A DNA stretch of 64,000 nt from Ophiodon elongatus (taxonomy: Eukaryota; Chordata; Actinopteri; Perciformes; Hexagrammidae): contig JACSYO010001818.1 in assembly GCA_016806645.1 (NCBI GenBank), positions 1,251,001-1,315,000 of the forward strand. Reading direction: 5' to 3'. The notes under the pieces were generated by a model. It saw only the letters and a program-made list of their open reading frames with translations. It was not told the DNA's origin and searched no databases. A program made the translations under genes and the position numbers. Position 1 is the stretch's first letter. Each line of letters starts with the position of its first letter. Positions 11,171 to 23,625 of this stretch are shown here, in pieces.

Positions 11171-12020
11171 TGAGAATGCACATATGCTGTTCTCTTTTAT
11201 CTTTTCAGCCGAGCTCTGAGTCCATCGGAGAGACCGGAACAGAGAGGAGACACTCATACACTCACCTTGCAAAAAAATCCGGAGGCAACTGTGCAGAAGG
11301 CCGGAGTATTTTATCTTATGAGAAATAAAGACATAGGCAAAGGCAAAGACATATGCTGATATTTTAAAGTACGAGTCACCCTGAAGAACTAAAGCATCAA
11401 ACAACTCATGGTCACGTTCCCAACTTATTTTATTGTTTGATGTATATTTTCCTAATTTCCCTTGGTAGCTCGCCAAATTTGAATTACATTATCCAACACA
11501 GATATTTATTTTATGACGCAACTAAATCAATGTTTCATCTGTCTAACCACCAACTGTACATGTTAGTCTTTTGCTCTTTAACACAGAATCTGTTTGCACT
11601 CAAACAATGTAACCTGCAAATACAGGGCAATATCTAGTATGATAAGAGGAAGATACATTCATTTATTAGCAAATTATCCTCAATAGGCAAAAGTGCAGTG
11701 TGTACATGATAAGTTGGATTTAGTCACAGTTACACAGCAGTGTCCATGAGTTGTTTGGTTGGAAACAACTTCATAAAATAAACACTGCAAATTGATAGTT
11801 TTTAAATCCTAACTTTAGTCCTTAATGATTGTATTAATGTTTTAAGATTTAAAATAATCAAAGTATTGGCCTAACCTCAAATGGACGCCAATGCTCATTT
11901 GAAAATAAGGGTTTCTATAGTCGGAATCTAAACAGAACCTCGACACAAGAGGTGATATAGTTAAGATGACAAACACCTAGAATGACAGCAGCATGTCGAA
12001 AAAGCCTTTTTTAAAGTAAT
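11171..12020. other. No gene recognised
   Basis: After the acceptor-like site at 11208 the sequence becomes AT-rich and featureless. Short ORFs at 11153-11476 (minus) and 11437-11637 (plus) lack support. Confidence 0.35.
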
Positions 12021-12299
12021 AAAGAGCACATTGATTTGTGATTAATTCCCTGGTGGGTGTGGGAGAAGGAGTGAATACGTTCCAGCTTAGCTGATTGAAT
12101 GATGCAAGCTAAAGGAACGTTCTGTCTTCTTGTTGCGAATTAAAGCGTGAGAGGGATAACTCGTCAATGAAGCCGTCTCCCTGATTGAACCCTCACTAAG
12201 CCTGCTATAATGGTGTAAGGGCATTCAGGGGGTGCATTTTCCTTTTAACTTCAACACTAAGATGGTGTTCTTATCCGGAGTGAATTACAAATAGAGAGA
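12021..12299. promoter_or_regulatory. Conserved-looking noncoding block
   Basis: Non-repetitive, balanced composition with GATTAATTCC near 12041 and GCGAATTAAAGCG near 12135. Judged conserved-looking by texture only. Confidence 0.15.
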
Positions 12300-12470
12300 G
12301 CAGATTTGTCTTACTCAAGCACTCTGCTGATGATTGACAGGCGATGGGCCTTCTTGCCTGCTACATAGACTGAACCCAGCGACCTTTTGCTGACGAGATG
12401 GTCTCTCCGAGCTCTGAAGCACCCTGCGGAGTGAAGTAAACCATCAGGCCTTACCGCTACACCACTTAAT
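12300..12470 (-). repeat. Worn tRNA-derived SINE fragment
   Basis: On the minus strand an RNA polymerase III A-box-like word (TGGTGTAGCGGTAAGG, 12449-12465) is followed by a B-box-like word (GGTCGCTGGGTTCA, 12371-12384) and then GTGCTTGAGTAAGAC (12308-12322). The last word matches the 'tccttgggtaagacac' segment of the SINE at 59119-59419. Spacing between the A and B boxes is stretched compared with a tRNA gene, so this is a decayed SINE head and not a working tRNA. The tail is not recognisable. Confidence 0.45.
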
Positions 12471-12960
12471 TCCACCTTTTCATATCATTCCCATCCTTCA
12501 CACAATATATGTGGCTCGTCATGCTCAACAGCCACAGGCTCGCTCATTTTGTCGTGCGTAGTCTCGGGGACCCCTACCTCTACCCCTACCACCAACCGCC
12601 TCCACATTGTTTTGGCACTGTGACTAGCTGGATAATTCAACATTCATGACTTATTCATCGCATAAACAAACACAATTCTAAACAGCTGCTCAGCAAAGGC
12701 TGCTAAAACACTCCGTGCTCCCAACACCTTTTCACAGTCCCCACTGCTCGCTTAATTGGTAATCCGAGCTCCAAGTGTCACTTGGTCAAGCTCGAGATTC
12801 AAATCTACAATTAGCCTATGACTGTGTGCTGTGGATATTGTTGCTCTCGCTGTCGTGAGACATAAAAGGACTCCACAGATCTACGCCAGCAAAGTCAGGG
12901 TGACGTTCCTACACTCTCTCTCGCTCTTAACACAGCAATACCAGGTGGTAGCCGAATAGC
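12471..12960. promoter_or_regulatory. Conserved-looking noncoding block
   Basis: Unique, moderately GC sequence with GCTTAATTGGTAATCCGAGC near 12750 and ACAATTAGCC near 12808. It ends at a pyrimidine-rich stretch near 12910-12928. No coding frame persists. Confidence 0.2.
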
Positions 12961-13804
12961 TTTCAAGCCGCCTCCCTAGCATGAAAAAGAGACGTAATTG
13001 TTTACTCTGTGTGCACAGTCGACTAGCTATGGGGGCTTATCCTTATTATGTAGCGAGTGCTACAGCAGAGACGGAGAGGAAGAGAGGCCTGTTTGCCCCG
13101 GCTCCCCAGAGGCAGTTCTATTCAACGGCAGCCTGATGGATGCTCAAGCTTTTGTTCTCAGGGTTTCCCACAGGCTAACAGCGACGCTTTTCTACCGCCT
13201 AGCTGCCATCTGCATTTATGAGACCGCAGCTCTCCGTCCTTCCCTCTTTTTCTCTCTTTTTTCTATAACTTCTTTAAATAAAATGAAATGATACCTAGCA
13301 GACTTTTCAAACTTCAGGAGTAGGAGCCGTGTGTGGCATTTTAATCTGTGATTTGAGATGTAATATGTGGCTAGTTTGAGTACTAAAAAGTTTTATGGGT
13401 GAAATTTGCATGTTCTTTGTGCTGGAAGGAATGTTTGCTGGCTTCTCGTCATAAAATCATAACATACCAGCTCTCAAGCTCTTAAGCCCGTGCAGTCGAA
13501 AAGTATTTGGATAGAGAGACATTTGGTGTTATTTTGGCTCGTTACTAAATTATTAAAATTAATAATTCATGTGCTGAGTTTCTGTTATTATTTTAGCGCT
13601 TTTAGGGTTTTAGGAAAACGAAAGGCAGAAACTTATAGTAACAAATGTTTATTCAATATTTGTTTGTAAATTATTTCAGGAAATAACTTTGAAGTCTACA
13701 ACTCGTAGACATCTGCTAATGTTAAGCATATTCCTTGGTGATGCACAGGCGGAAACCTCCACTTCTGAAAAGTAAATGCTAATGTGAAAGTACCTTAAAC
13801 TGGC
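12961..13804. other. No gene recognised
   Basis: An open plus-strand frame at 12998-13291 ends near an AATAAA word (13277-13282). There is no conserved motif or splice structure to support it as a gene. The remainder is AT-rich. Confidence 0.35.
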
Positions 13805-14125
13805 ATTCTTTCTGATGGCCATCGGGGGGCGCCTCCTCTGGTTTCAAAAATATATTAAATTGTATAGAGGTAATTGAGTTAATTGTCTCAATTGGTAGTT
13901 TCAAGTCTTCTTCATTACAGAACACTGTTCATTTGGTAAATTATGGTCCCATTTTGAGTAAAATAGACCATAAAGAAGAGTATGCTTTAGGGCGTGACTA
14001 CCCTTTGATTGACAGGTTGCTAACACGGCGTTGTCCAGTCTAGGTGTTATCTGTGTCTTCTTCTTACATTGTTCACCCTTTCACAGTGTGTTTTCACTTC
14101 ATGAAAGTAAATTGTAACATTTATG
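13805..14125 (+). repeat. Dispersed fish repeat, copy 1 (pair with 46165-46475)
   Basis: Aligns by eye with 46165-46475. Shared words include TTATGGTCCCATTT, TATGCTTTAGGGCGTG, GATTGACAGGT, GCTAACAC, GTTGTCC and CCCTTTCACAGTGTGTTTTC. Both copies lie in the same orientation. The family is one I remember as frequent in spiny-rayed fish. Copy 1 keeps the upstream 'tagtttcaagtcttcttc' phrase better than copy 2. No coding capacity. Confidence 0.8.
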
Positions 14126-15830
14126 TCGCCTAAGAAAATGTCTTATTCAAAGTTCTGCAGTTCGCTTAACTTTTAGCTGACTTTTTGCCCTACACACTGG
14201 TTGGTCTTCACCAAGGCAACTATTGTTGGACTGAGTTCAGGTGACTGACTCGGCCAGTCCATAGAATTGACTGGCCCTGCGAAAACTCCTCGGGGCCTGG
14301 GCTACTTTAGTATTGTCTTTATGAAAATGATTAGTATTCCGACACTGTATTCCTACACTGTATGATTTGCACAGAGTTTTGTCTTGGGGATTTCTACTCA
14401 GCCTGTGTAAACAGTTGCTGAATGTCTTCTGCGGCTGTTGAAGAGCTTTGTCAATATTAAAAAATAACCTTTGTGATGTCACCAGGATTATTTGGGATTT
14501 GGATTCAAGTCTTCAAACTTTGAAATGGAACAGATGCCATTACAAACCAGGGGGGTACAACAGGTGAGCTTCAAAGTACATTTTTTACCTTGTAAACAAC
14601 AGCCAACATCACCCCAGTGTCCATTTAGTTGCTGTTCTAGAGCTTTCAATCAAACCACAGGATATTGTTCAGCAGATGGAGTCTACAATGAAATTGAAAT
14701 GTAGATTTATTTTTCTGAGCATGTAAGGACGCTCGTTAATGTTTGTCCAAAAGCTGATCTATGATCAATCAAGATGTTACCTGGGAGGGTCTAACAAAAT
14801 TATGCTAGCGATTTGCATTGCGGAATTTGTAGGATCCAGCATTTTGGAAATTTCAGAGTTTGGGACTAAACAATCAGTCTCTGCTGCATTCATTTTGGGG
14901 TTTTCTTTTTTAACCCGTAACCCAATGTCACGGAAGTGTAATACAGAATGTCTGTAATGCTCCTCTAAATCTCAAAAGCAGCACCTTTAAAAAGTAATTT
15001 AAAGTAGTTTGCTGACAAGGAATGGTGTATCCAACAAAGGTCCCTGACCTGACGCATACCAGGGATATTGTGATTACATGGTCAGGGCTTTAAACTCTCA
15101 AAAAATAAGCACTTTAACCATGACCCAGTCATCGCTTCATTTCAAACCCAATGTACTGGAGAACAGAGCCAAAGCCAAATGTGTTCCTGTCCAAACAGCT
15201 AAACGGGTGTTTTCATCTTATTGGTGATTGCCAGACTTTTCTAAAACCACTGATTCAACAAGTATGGATCTTCCATTATTCAATCTACTCTGTTCCAAAC
15301 ACAGCCTCAGCAAGTCATCAGAGCAGAGAGTAAAACACAGTGCGGAGTCTTGGTTATGACTGTCGCAATTTCTCCAGCAGCTTCAGCCTTAACCTGTTCC
15401 AAGGGAATGAGTGCACTTTGATGACTTGACGAAGGAGTTAACTTTTTGTATTTCATCACTTTTTAATGAAACATGGATTTAGATGTTATCTATAACAGAT
15501 AAGGATATCATACAGCATGTACTGTATATTAGCGAGTCAGATTAATCGATAGGCAGGGAAGAGTGAAGGCGAGATTTGACCAAAAATATTTCATTAGGCC
15601 TGAAAAATTGGTTGCACTATCAAGATCAGTATTGACTGATTAGAAAATCTGATAGCTTGACTTTGACATTTACCAATGATTTCTCCCATTTCTAGTCTGC
15701 AGAAAATACAATTCGACCTTTAAATACTCAATTGAACCTGCGAAAAAGGATAAAATCAGTCATGTGTTGAGCAAGAGAATGGGATATGACAGCTTGTTAG
15801 AAAGAGGAACATCATTAGTTCCTTGTGTTA
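14126..15830. other. No gene recognised
   Basis: Contains a short perfect stem (14252-14259 with 14269-14276, arm GGCCAGTC). Otherwise AT-rich with short unsupported ORFs. The stretch just after the repeat (14126-14470) might be a further part of the same dispersed element. Confidence 0.35.
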
Positions 15831-16410
15831 CATCGGACAGATTTGTCCACGGCCTGATAGTCCCGCTGTCAGAAAGGCAATATCACTGAACAGATGACAC
15901 CACATTATAGTAGCACATAGGAGGAATTAATTAACATGATCTTATTGTCATCTCGAAAGTAGGAAAAGAGAAGAACATTACGACCGCCTCAGATCGGTAA
16001 CTCACTGATAGAGTACCCTTTAAATGCCTCGGAATCCCTCTATCTCTACTGCCATTTCATAAATGGTGTCGTTTGTCCAACGTGCCACGTATGACATCTG
16101 CAGTGCAGGGCTGCACTGGGTTTGGTGTATTAGCACCATCAGAGAGTCAATTGTGACATTTAACAAGTCATCGCGCAACCTGCATCTCGGGTTCATCTCC
16201 CACACAGATGTTTCACAGCACATGCAATCTATGCACATGACACTCCCATCCCCCTCCCCCCCCACAAAAAAAAGCACAGTAAAAGAAGATACAAATGATT
16301 ACCATCTAAGGGCGGCTCGGCACCGACATGAGAGAAGGATCCATCCTTTTTGGATTTCAATTCACATTCAAATGCCAACAGCATGTATCTTTCACAGCTT
16401 ATAACAGAAT
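15831..16410. promoter_or_regulatory. Conserved-looking noncoding block
   Basis: Unique mixed-composition DNA with a 7-bp hairpin at 16101-16118 (CAGTGCA / TGCACTG, loop GGGC) and a TTAATTAACATGAT word near 15927. Overlapping ORFs on the two strands (16020-16404) argue against a specific coding strand. Confidence 0.18.
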
Positions 16411-17195
16411 GAGGGCAACAGTGCTTTCAACGGTTCTCTTCCTAGATGGAGCCCTGCTCTGGTAACATGCTACTGTCTGTCTGGATGTGTTGTTTTTTAT
16501 GACCCTCCACGTTGAATGTGCTGACTACCGGCTCAGTAAAAGAAGATATGAACAAGTTGAATAGGGTTATGTGAATTGATTTGTCAAGTGAGGCATCCTT
16601 TACTTTTGATGGGACTTTTTTTTGACTTTCTGAAAGACTTTATTTCAAATCAAGAAATAAGAATTGAGAGCATAAAGAATTCTTACGCTAAAATAATTTT
16701 TTGGGGGGCAATGGCGTGCTGGAGCCATAGAGTAATACACCCACAATAGGCCTTTCTCACAGCTGACATTTTGACTTGTCAAAGTAGGAAAAGTGCAGGT
16801 CTTACTAATAACACTAACAAACGCTCTGTTACATTCAAGTGAGAGTGAGCCCGAACGCACGATACCTGGATCCTAAAATCAATGCAGCTAAATGGAATTC
16901 TTCCATCATAGATTTACATAAGCTTTTCTTACTGTGATATGTCAAAATGTCCTCCGTGACAAAAGGCCTATGGACTCCAGACAATGTTCATGGTGAGTGA
17001 CAGATAGGCTAAGCCAAAGATTTGGATGGATCTGACTGTGATTCCTGATGAGTTTGGATTTAACAACAGCCACACACTGTAATGACAGTTGACAGCTGCA
17101 GCATTTGAAAGTGACTTTAAAGTGATGACAGCAACCAGATGTTTGGCTCACATAGATTTAAGTAACGAGTTGAAAGCTCATAATCAGCCAAGTCC
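16411..17195. other. No recognised feature
   Basis: AT-rich unique DNA. No gene, tandem array or known repeat recognised. Confidence 0.4.
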
Positions 17196-17375
17196 GAAAC
17201 AAGCACTTTCACCCAGGAGACCACTGTTGTGTCCTGTGTAAACCAATGATGACTTTTATTTAACAGTAGTTTTGTTTCATGATTTCCGTAGTTACGTCAC
17301 AAACGAAATAATTAATTTATGCAACAAACATCGTCATTTTAAACGAAACCATGTCGATTCTGAAGTCGGGCAAGT
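17196..17375 (-). repeat. Dispersed fish repeat fragment (related to 62421-62640)
   Basis: Read on the minus strand, the part at about 17204-17245 reads GGACACAAC...TCTCCTGGGTGAAAGTGC. This matches 62571-62602 (GGACACAAACAGTG..TCTCCCAGGTGAAAGTCG) on the plus strand. The upstream minus-strand text (CGTTTAAAATGACGATG..GTTACG) is the remembered body of the same kind of element. The two copies are inverted relative to one another and about 45 kb apart. Confidence 0.6.
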
Positions 17376-18426
17376 TGCGTAAGTAAGGGGTAGCTAGAGC
17401 GTCATAGTTTGAAGAGCACTGACCAAGCAAGCAAAACCAAAACAATGAGGTGAAAGACATTAAAATGGTGGTTCGCTTTTATTTGTCCATAGTGTGCATG
17501 CTGACCACAAATGGATAATACATAGCAAGCGATTCCAAGCCAACGATCATCATCTCTAGATGTCTCGCCAGCTACAGTTATATTTCGTTGCAAAGGTTTT
17601 TAAGTCATTGATGCCTTCTGTAACATGTAGTAAGGACACACTGGAATATAGTCATTGCCTTGCTGTGTAACCTTTCATTTTCTATTTGTCTTATAACTCA
17701 AGTTATATACACATATGTGCTCTCTAAAAAAAGTCAGCGTACGAGAGTTAGAGGTTAAACCCGGACATTCCCAAGGCCCTGAACAAAATGTAACATCTTC
17801 TTAACTTAAAACCTGTCCAGTACAAATGCTTCAGACTGAAATCCTTCATATCCTTTGAGTTTTCTGCTAGACTTGAATACATGAGATTCTGACAGCACGG
17901 GGAGCAAGGTATCCCATCTATGGTTATCTCAGGCTTCAGTAACGCGTTCACTGCCTCTCAACATCCCAGGCTTTAGCTAACAAGCAGGATGAGTTGGCCA
18001 TCCTTATTAGCTTCAGCTTGGATATTGCTGAGGGTAGGCTCTGTGACGTGTTTCACCAAAGACTTGAGTCTATTTTCAAAGTTCTGAAATCTGCTTTACA
18101 CTGGCAGACCTTCCTCTTAACTCCACTGAACATAGAGATCTGCCAATTGGTTATTCAAATGGGAGAGGATAACCCGGCTTCTGCACGGACAGAAATGTTC
18201 ATCCGAAAAAGACATTGAGATTTCTGTGGATAAAAGAAAGACCCAAGGCTCTCGAAGAATGTGTTTTAAAAGCCTTTATTCCGTTGGGTTAGCCATCATT
18301 ATAAATTGAAACCAGGAAAATAATACCATTGAGGCTTTGGGATTATATTGTGCATTGGATATGTTTGCCACATAATTACAAAAGGATTTGACTTGATCTA
18401 ATCAGATTGTATTTTACTTTATTTTT
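17376..18426. other. No recognised feature
   Basis: Unique AT-rich DNA; small ORFs on both strands without support. Confidence 0.4.
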
Positions 18427-18484
18427 ATATGTATATGTATATGTGTATATATATATTATAATATATAATATATATATAATTATA
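18427..18484. repeat. Imperfect (AT)n / (TATG)n low-complexity run
   Basis: Begins as TATATG units and turns into interrupted TATA/ATAATATA. Pure A+T over most of 58 bp, so easily melted DNA. Confidence 0.9.
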
Positions 18485-19120
18485 AGTCTGAAAAGAAAAA
18501 ACATTTTAACTGCAAACTGGCTCATATCTGTCATGTTACCTGTTCAGATTAACATTTCTAGCAGCAGACATGAGTCAGAAATGATGTTCTGGTGAAGAAA
18601 TTCCTACTTCAGTTCCAGTCCCTTTAGCTGCCTGCCGTGGGAAATGCTCTTGCTTATCCTGGTAAAGGACTTGTTGACATTGCATGCCGGGGCCAATGCT
18701 TCAGCTCAGAGGATATTTGGCCACACCGGGGGAATGTGCAACTGAATCCAGGAGTTGGCAGCAGGGGCATTTGGAGACTTCAGCTACTGTAGGCTTATTT
18801 GACATAAGCTCTAATCACACAGGACCAATTAGGAAATACCTGGGATCATGCAGTGACTTCCTAATGACTGTTGAGATTGTTGGAGGTTTTAATCCAGTAC
18901 AAATCCAATGTGCTCGTAGTTCCAGCCCTAGTTGCCGACTGTATATTGGCGAAGACAAATGTCTCCTGAACAGATCTCTCATGGACACCTCATTTGCACC
19001 TTTCTGCAGTGTTTGTAAATGGAGGCACTTGAAGAATTGCACTGGATTACCTTATCGCCCAGTGTTTCACAAAACAGAGGTTAATTCATTAATCAAATGA
19101 GATCTCTACAATATACCAGT
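18485..19120. other. Unique block, function unknown
   Basis: Contains a 138-codon plus-strand ORF (18684-19100) that overlaps a minus-strand ORF. The residues are Cys/Ser rich without a recognisable domain. A CCAATTAGG word lies near 18824. It might be conserved noncoding DNA; there is no firm evidence either way. Confidence 0.25.
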
Positions 19121-19560
19121 CCTGTGCTAATAGACCTACCGTCACTTGTGCTGCCATGGTATATACAAGAACAGGCCACCCCCACAGCGGATTAAAAAAT
19201 GTAGACAACATTTATAATACCTCAGCAAAACAAGTCATGAAAAGGATGACTTAGTGACCTGATTTTCACCTGGGAAGGACAAAAGATGCAAGGTTTTAAG
19301 CGGGTGACTGGGGGGACCATCTGAGCTCAATCTCTCCTTTGACATGAAGTTTCTCATCCCCAGTTGCTGAGCCTGACATGCTGACTCTAAGGTATTGCAG
19401 GTGACAGCAGCTCAGTACCTAGTGAAATGAAAAGTGAGTCCTGGAGAAACTGATATGAAACTTAACCTAAAATGTGCCCCTGTGGCACATTTCAGATGCC
19501 AACATTAGACTGCGATAGTCTTGAGCTGCTCAGAGGTAAAAAGAAAAAGAAAAGAAAAAA
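19121..19560. other. No recognised feature
   Basis: Ends in a purine-rich A/G stretch (19536-19564). Confidence 0.35.
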
Positions 19561-19960
19561 AGAACATGAATGATAACCTGGGTGTTTCTGACTTATTCGG
19601 AAAAATCCCCCAAATACATTTAGGGAAAAAACAAACAAACGTCTGAAACAGCATCATGTCGTCTGTCAAGCCAATTACAAGAGGAATCTGCTGATGCTAG
19701 CTTCTGGAACGGAGAATAAACCTCCGGATCTGCAGCTGATCCTAGTCTGTTACGTGACACGCTCGTAATTACAACTCTGCTCTTCGTCGTCCTGATCCAA
19801 TGTATTGTAGATTTGATTTTACAGTCTGGATAAGAACAGTTGGGCCAAGACACCAAGCCCTCTTTGTCTCTGTCTGCGTTGACTGACTGGGTGTCTGCAG
19901 TGACCAACGCACCAGCAATCTGTGATGATTTCAAGGTTTAACAGCAATGTAATGATTTAA
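19561..19960. promoter_or_regulatory. Conserved-looking noncoding block
   Basis: Non-repetitive, with TTACGTGACACGCTCGTAATTA at 19750-19770 combining an E-box/CRE-like core and a homeodomain core. The minus-strand ORF 19620-19934 has no recognisable motif. Confidence 0.2.
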
Positions 19961-20759
19961 TCATGAAAAGCATCATGCGTGCCATATTGAGGTTATATTT
20001 AGCTCAGACACGTGGAATCACTTCTTTATACACATTACATTTACATACACATTTTATAATTTGATGTTAATTTTAGTAATTTTGCTCGCATTTTCATGGA
20101 TTATAAAACTTGCCGTCATAGGAAATTGAATATTTTAGGAGGTGAAGCAGAAATATGCCCTTTCCTGCTGCGTCCTCACTGTCATCGTTCATCCTTGGTG
20201 ATTTCATTTGACCCCAGCAATTTAAACCACCAGAAAATAATTGTACTCAAAATTGCGTATGTGTCAAGTTCTTCATGTCTCTTTTTTGACCACTTAAATA
20301 CACCTTCAGCTAAAATATTATAGTCACCACTTGTCCCATAGATCCTGTGTTACAGCAGGTGTACAAATGTACAACAAGATGTATGTCAAGGGGAGAAAGC
20401 ATGGGATGTCTTCAGAGACATGCTGGCTTGAAATATGCTGCCTATGCTTTTTAATGATTGTTACAGCGAATAAAGACCTACCCGACTTTACAGGAACAGT
20501 GTTGTTCCTTAATTTCATTGTCTTCTGTCTTCATCACCAGGTGATGTGGTGGTTCACTGTCTACACTGTGATCTGTAGGCTTTAGCTTCTATCTTTATAT
20601 TTTACCTGTTCCACTGAGGAATCAGTTTGACATCTTGGATGTGTCCTTGAAATGCATATTGTAGAGCCCTCTTTCTGCTTCTCTCTGAAATCACTATGAT
20701 TAATACAGGGCATCAAGGTTAGCGTTTAGCAGCCAGTTGCTAATCAGAGGCTGAGTAGC
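19961..20759. other. No recognised feature
   Basis: AT-rich DNA without a supported gene. Confidence 0.4.
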
Positions 20760-20895
20760 TGCAGGTCTTTATGCAAGGCATACTGGGAACAACGGATCGG
20801 GCACTGACAGGGAGTGCTGTTACTGACAATGTGGGCTCCGTGGTAGCTCTGACAGCTTGACGGAGTAGCAGCAGGGGGCGGGACTTAGCGAAGTG
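20760..20895 (+). repeat. Dispersed repeat copy, paired with 23525-23625
   Basis: The text around 'gtgggctccgtggtagctct' and 'gcagggggcgggacttag' matches the reverse complement of 23525-23610 ('gtgggctccatggtcgttct', 'gcagagggaggggcttag') with scattered substitutions. It is therefore a moderately diverged family member; family name not known to me. Confidence 0.65.
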
Positions 20896-23524
20896 TTGAT
20901 TATGGGGAAAACTTTGTGGTATATCAGGCAAATTGATTGCTTTAATGTCCAAACTGTTTGAAGCTGCTGTCTGTATGCATGCTGTTGGCCAGGAAACACA
21001 GACGAGGTTTCACAGCGTGACTGTCGGAGAGCTTGCCAGCGAGAGCTAATGTTAGGCTGCCGCGCTGTTTCACACTTCTTCAGACAGTGCCAGCAACCTG
21101 CTGAGCAATCTACTGAGCTGAATACTGAGCTGAATTCACCTTTAGAAAATTATGGATTCATTTAGGGAGAGCTTATCTCAATATGACCACAACTATGGCT
21201 ATCCCATTGTTAGCGCATCTCCATATGCTATTTGTTTACTGTTCTGTCATGTCTGGGATCATTTCTCAACACTGTTAGACCTAAAGGGCCCTGCCGCCCA
21301 CACATCTGGGCTGGTCATCGATTACAGCTAAGCATTCATTACAAGCATGTCATAATGCTCCATGAGAAGTCCCTCAAGGCAGATGTTTATCACTCTATAT
21401 GTCACTGGGTCTCGCAGATTTTGCTTGAACTGTCCCTTTTGATTAAACTCAGGCGGTTTAATCAATAGGGACAGGAACAAAATCATAAATGTATATTTCT
21501 TCTCTTACCTTCCTCTGGAGCACCACAAGCACAGTGCCATTTATTACCTTTATATTCGAGACAAGGCAGACGTCTCTACAGCGGATATCTCCAAAACTAA
21601 GGAACTCGTACAAACACAATCAGGATTAAAAAAAGCACTTTAGGTGAGAGGAATAAAATGCTGACTTTAGTGTGAACTGTCCATTTGAAAAAAAAGAAAA
21701 CTGTGTAATCACGTTGCTGCTTGACATCAGATGGTTTGTATGACCGAGAAGTTATGGCTTAAAATTGGTTTAATTGATTGTTGATGTATGTTTAAAGTAT
21801 ATACTCTTAGTATTCTTCTTCTTTTTTAGATTGAGGGCCCTCTAATGTCATTTAATTTTTTTTATTCTAGGAAAAGACAATTCCTGGAAAATAAAATAAA
21901 ATATGTTGATGTGCAGAGTGAAAAGAACCGTTTTTTTTTAAGAAAATTGTAATTTCTGTGCTATGCTGTCAGTCTGAGCCAAAGCATTTCCACAAATAGC
22001 AATTATTTCAGCTTTTTTGGTTTCCTTTCATTGTTTGTCTTCTGGGCGTCCATGCTAATTCTCCAAGCTGCCAAGGGTGCACAAATCTTTTTTTTTCTCA
22101 GGTTAATTGTGTTAGATTTATGCAGCGTCAATGAGTCGTTGGCTGATTTGAATCCCTCAGGATCCAATTTGGCACTACAAGTGCAGATCACAACTGTAAC
22201 TGATGCATCTTTTTTGTACATCAGATCTGTGCCGCAGGTGACATTACACATCAGAATTGGGACGCTTTCAATCGCAGCATGAGTGTAGTCATAGATACAT
22301 TAGTTTACACTGTCACACTGAGCATAGAGACCAAAAAAAAATCCAGAGTAAACAGCTTTATTCATGAATGCATTCAGCATCCATCCATTTTGGTGCACGA
22401 ACAAACCATCGAGGTTACTTGGAAACCGCCTGTCCTCCAGCGATGGAGGGTCCTGGCTCTATGTGGACCAGAGCAGGCCTCAAACCAGAGGCAGCATAAC
22501 CAAAGACCCTACCAGCTGTTATGCAAGCTCTGGCAGAATGCATATGGAGACTGACTTATGGAAAGAAAGAAAGGCAAAGATAGGACAAAGACAGACAAAA
22601 TACTTATGTGACAACATGGGGAAGAGTTACAGCAGCACATGAAGGCCAGGATAAACCCAGATGAACCCCGAGCGTGCGTGAGCCTAAATGATAAGCACTA
22701 ACTGCCCCTACTTTTGCTAGAAAATTCCTGCCTTAGAAATGTGTGTTTTTGAATGTGAATTAATTTTATGGATCCACAGTTTGACTCTTTTTTTTTTTCA
22801 GTTGTGTGTGTTTTTTTAGAATAATTGTCTTTTTATCTTGGGCACACTATGTATTTTCAGTGCAAGTTTGCTGAAAATAAAATGTTCAATCTTGAATCTT
22901 CAAACGTGGGTTGAGGCCATTAGTATGCATTGGCATTAGCAGCAGGCATTAGCATGCATTTCATCATGCCAGACTGTCATATAAACTGATTTCTAATTGA
23001 AAAGAAAGAAAAGATTTCTTTCTCTCGGTTACTCTTTCTCTCTTTGCTGGTGGGAAATCGACACTGGGAGAAAGCAGCTTTTATGTCTCTGTAATTGTGA
23101 CTTGTATGGAAGGGCAAAATGTTTACCCTGAATGAATTTAGTTTGGATGTTATTTGCTTTCTGTTATGCCAGCTTCTCAATGGTACAAGCCCTGCGGGAT
23201 TCAGATGAATATTTCAGTAAGAAATTCCTGTGCTGGTCTGTCTCTGAGCTTCACAATGAATACAAATCAACAAAGTGTGAAACTCTGCTGCCTGCTAAAC
23301 TTAGGAAATGACAACTTCCAAAAGGACAGTGTGCTGTACACATGCTCTGTGAGTAGCAACCAGTGGTTGCTGTTCTGTTGATGAGTTCAGACAAAGAAAA
23401 CTCCTTTTCATTTCGGCACTTAAAGTACAATATTTCATTCAAGATGAAGCTTCTTGCTAGAAAAGACTGAGGTACTTGATTGTTTTGTGACTGAGCTCTA
23501 CAGGAGGAGAATTGACCTATTACT
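20896..23524. other. No gene recognised
   Basis: Includes a small tandem of TACTGAGCTGAA units (21111-21135) and a 6-bp hairpin near 22436-22451. Short ORFs on both strands overlap one another. T-runs occur near 21932, 22087 and 22789. Confidence 0.35.
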
Positions 23525-23625
23525 AAGCCCCTCCCTCTGCTGCTCCTCTGTCAACAGTCAGAACGACCATGGAGCCCACACGGTCACTAACTGCACTCAC
23601 TGAATTAATATATGAACAACAGCGT
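23525..23625 (-). repeat. Dispersed repeat copy (inverted partner of 20760-20895)
   Basis: The reverse complement aligns with 20795-20890. A further similar word, GGACTTAGCAAAGTGT, appears on the plus strand at about 23962-23977. The full element may thus run from 23520 to about 23990 with CTAAG-type ends pointing inward, which would fit a non-autonomous DNA transposon. The end repeats are imperfect and no target duplication is seen. Confidence 0.55.
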
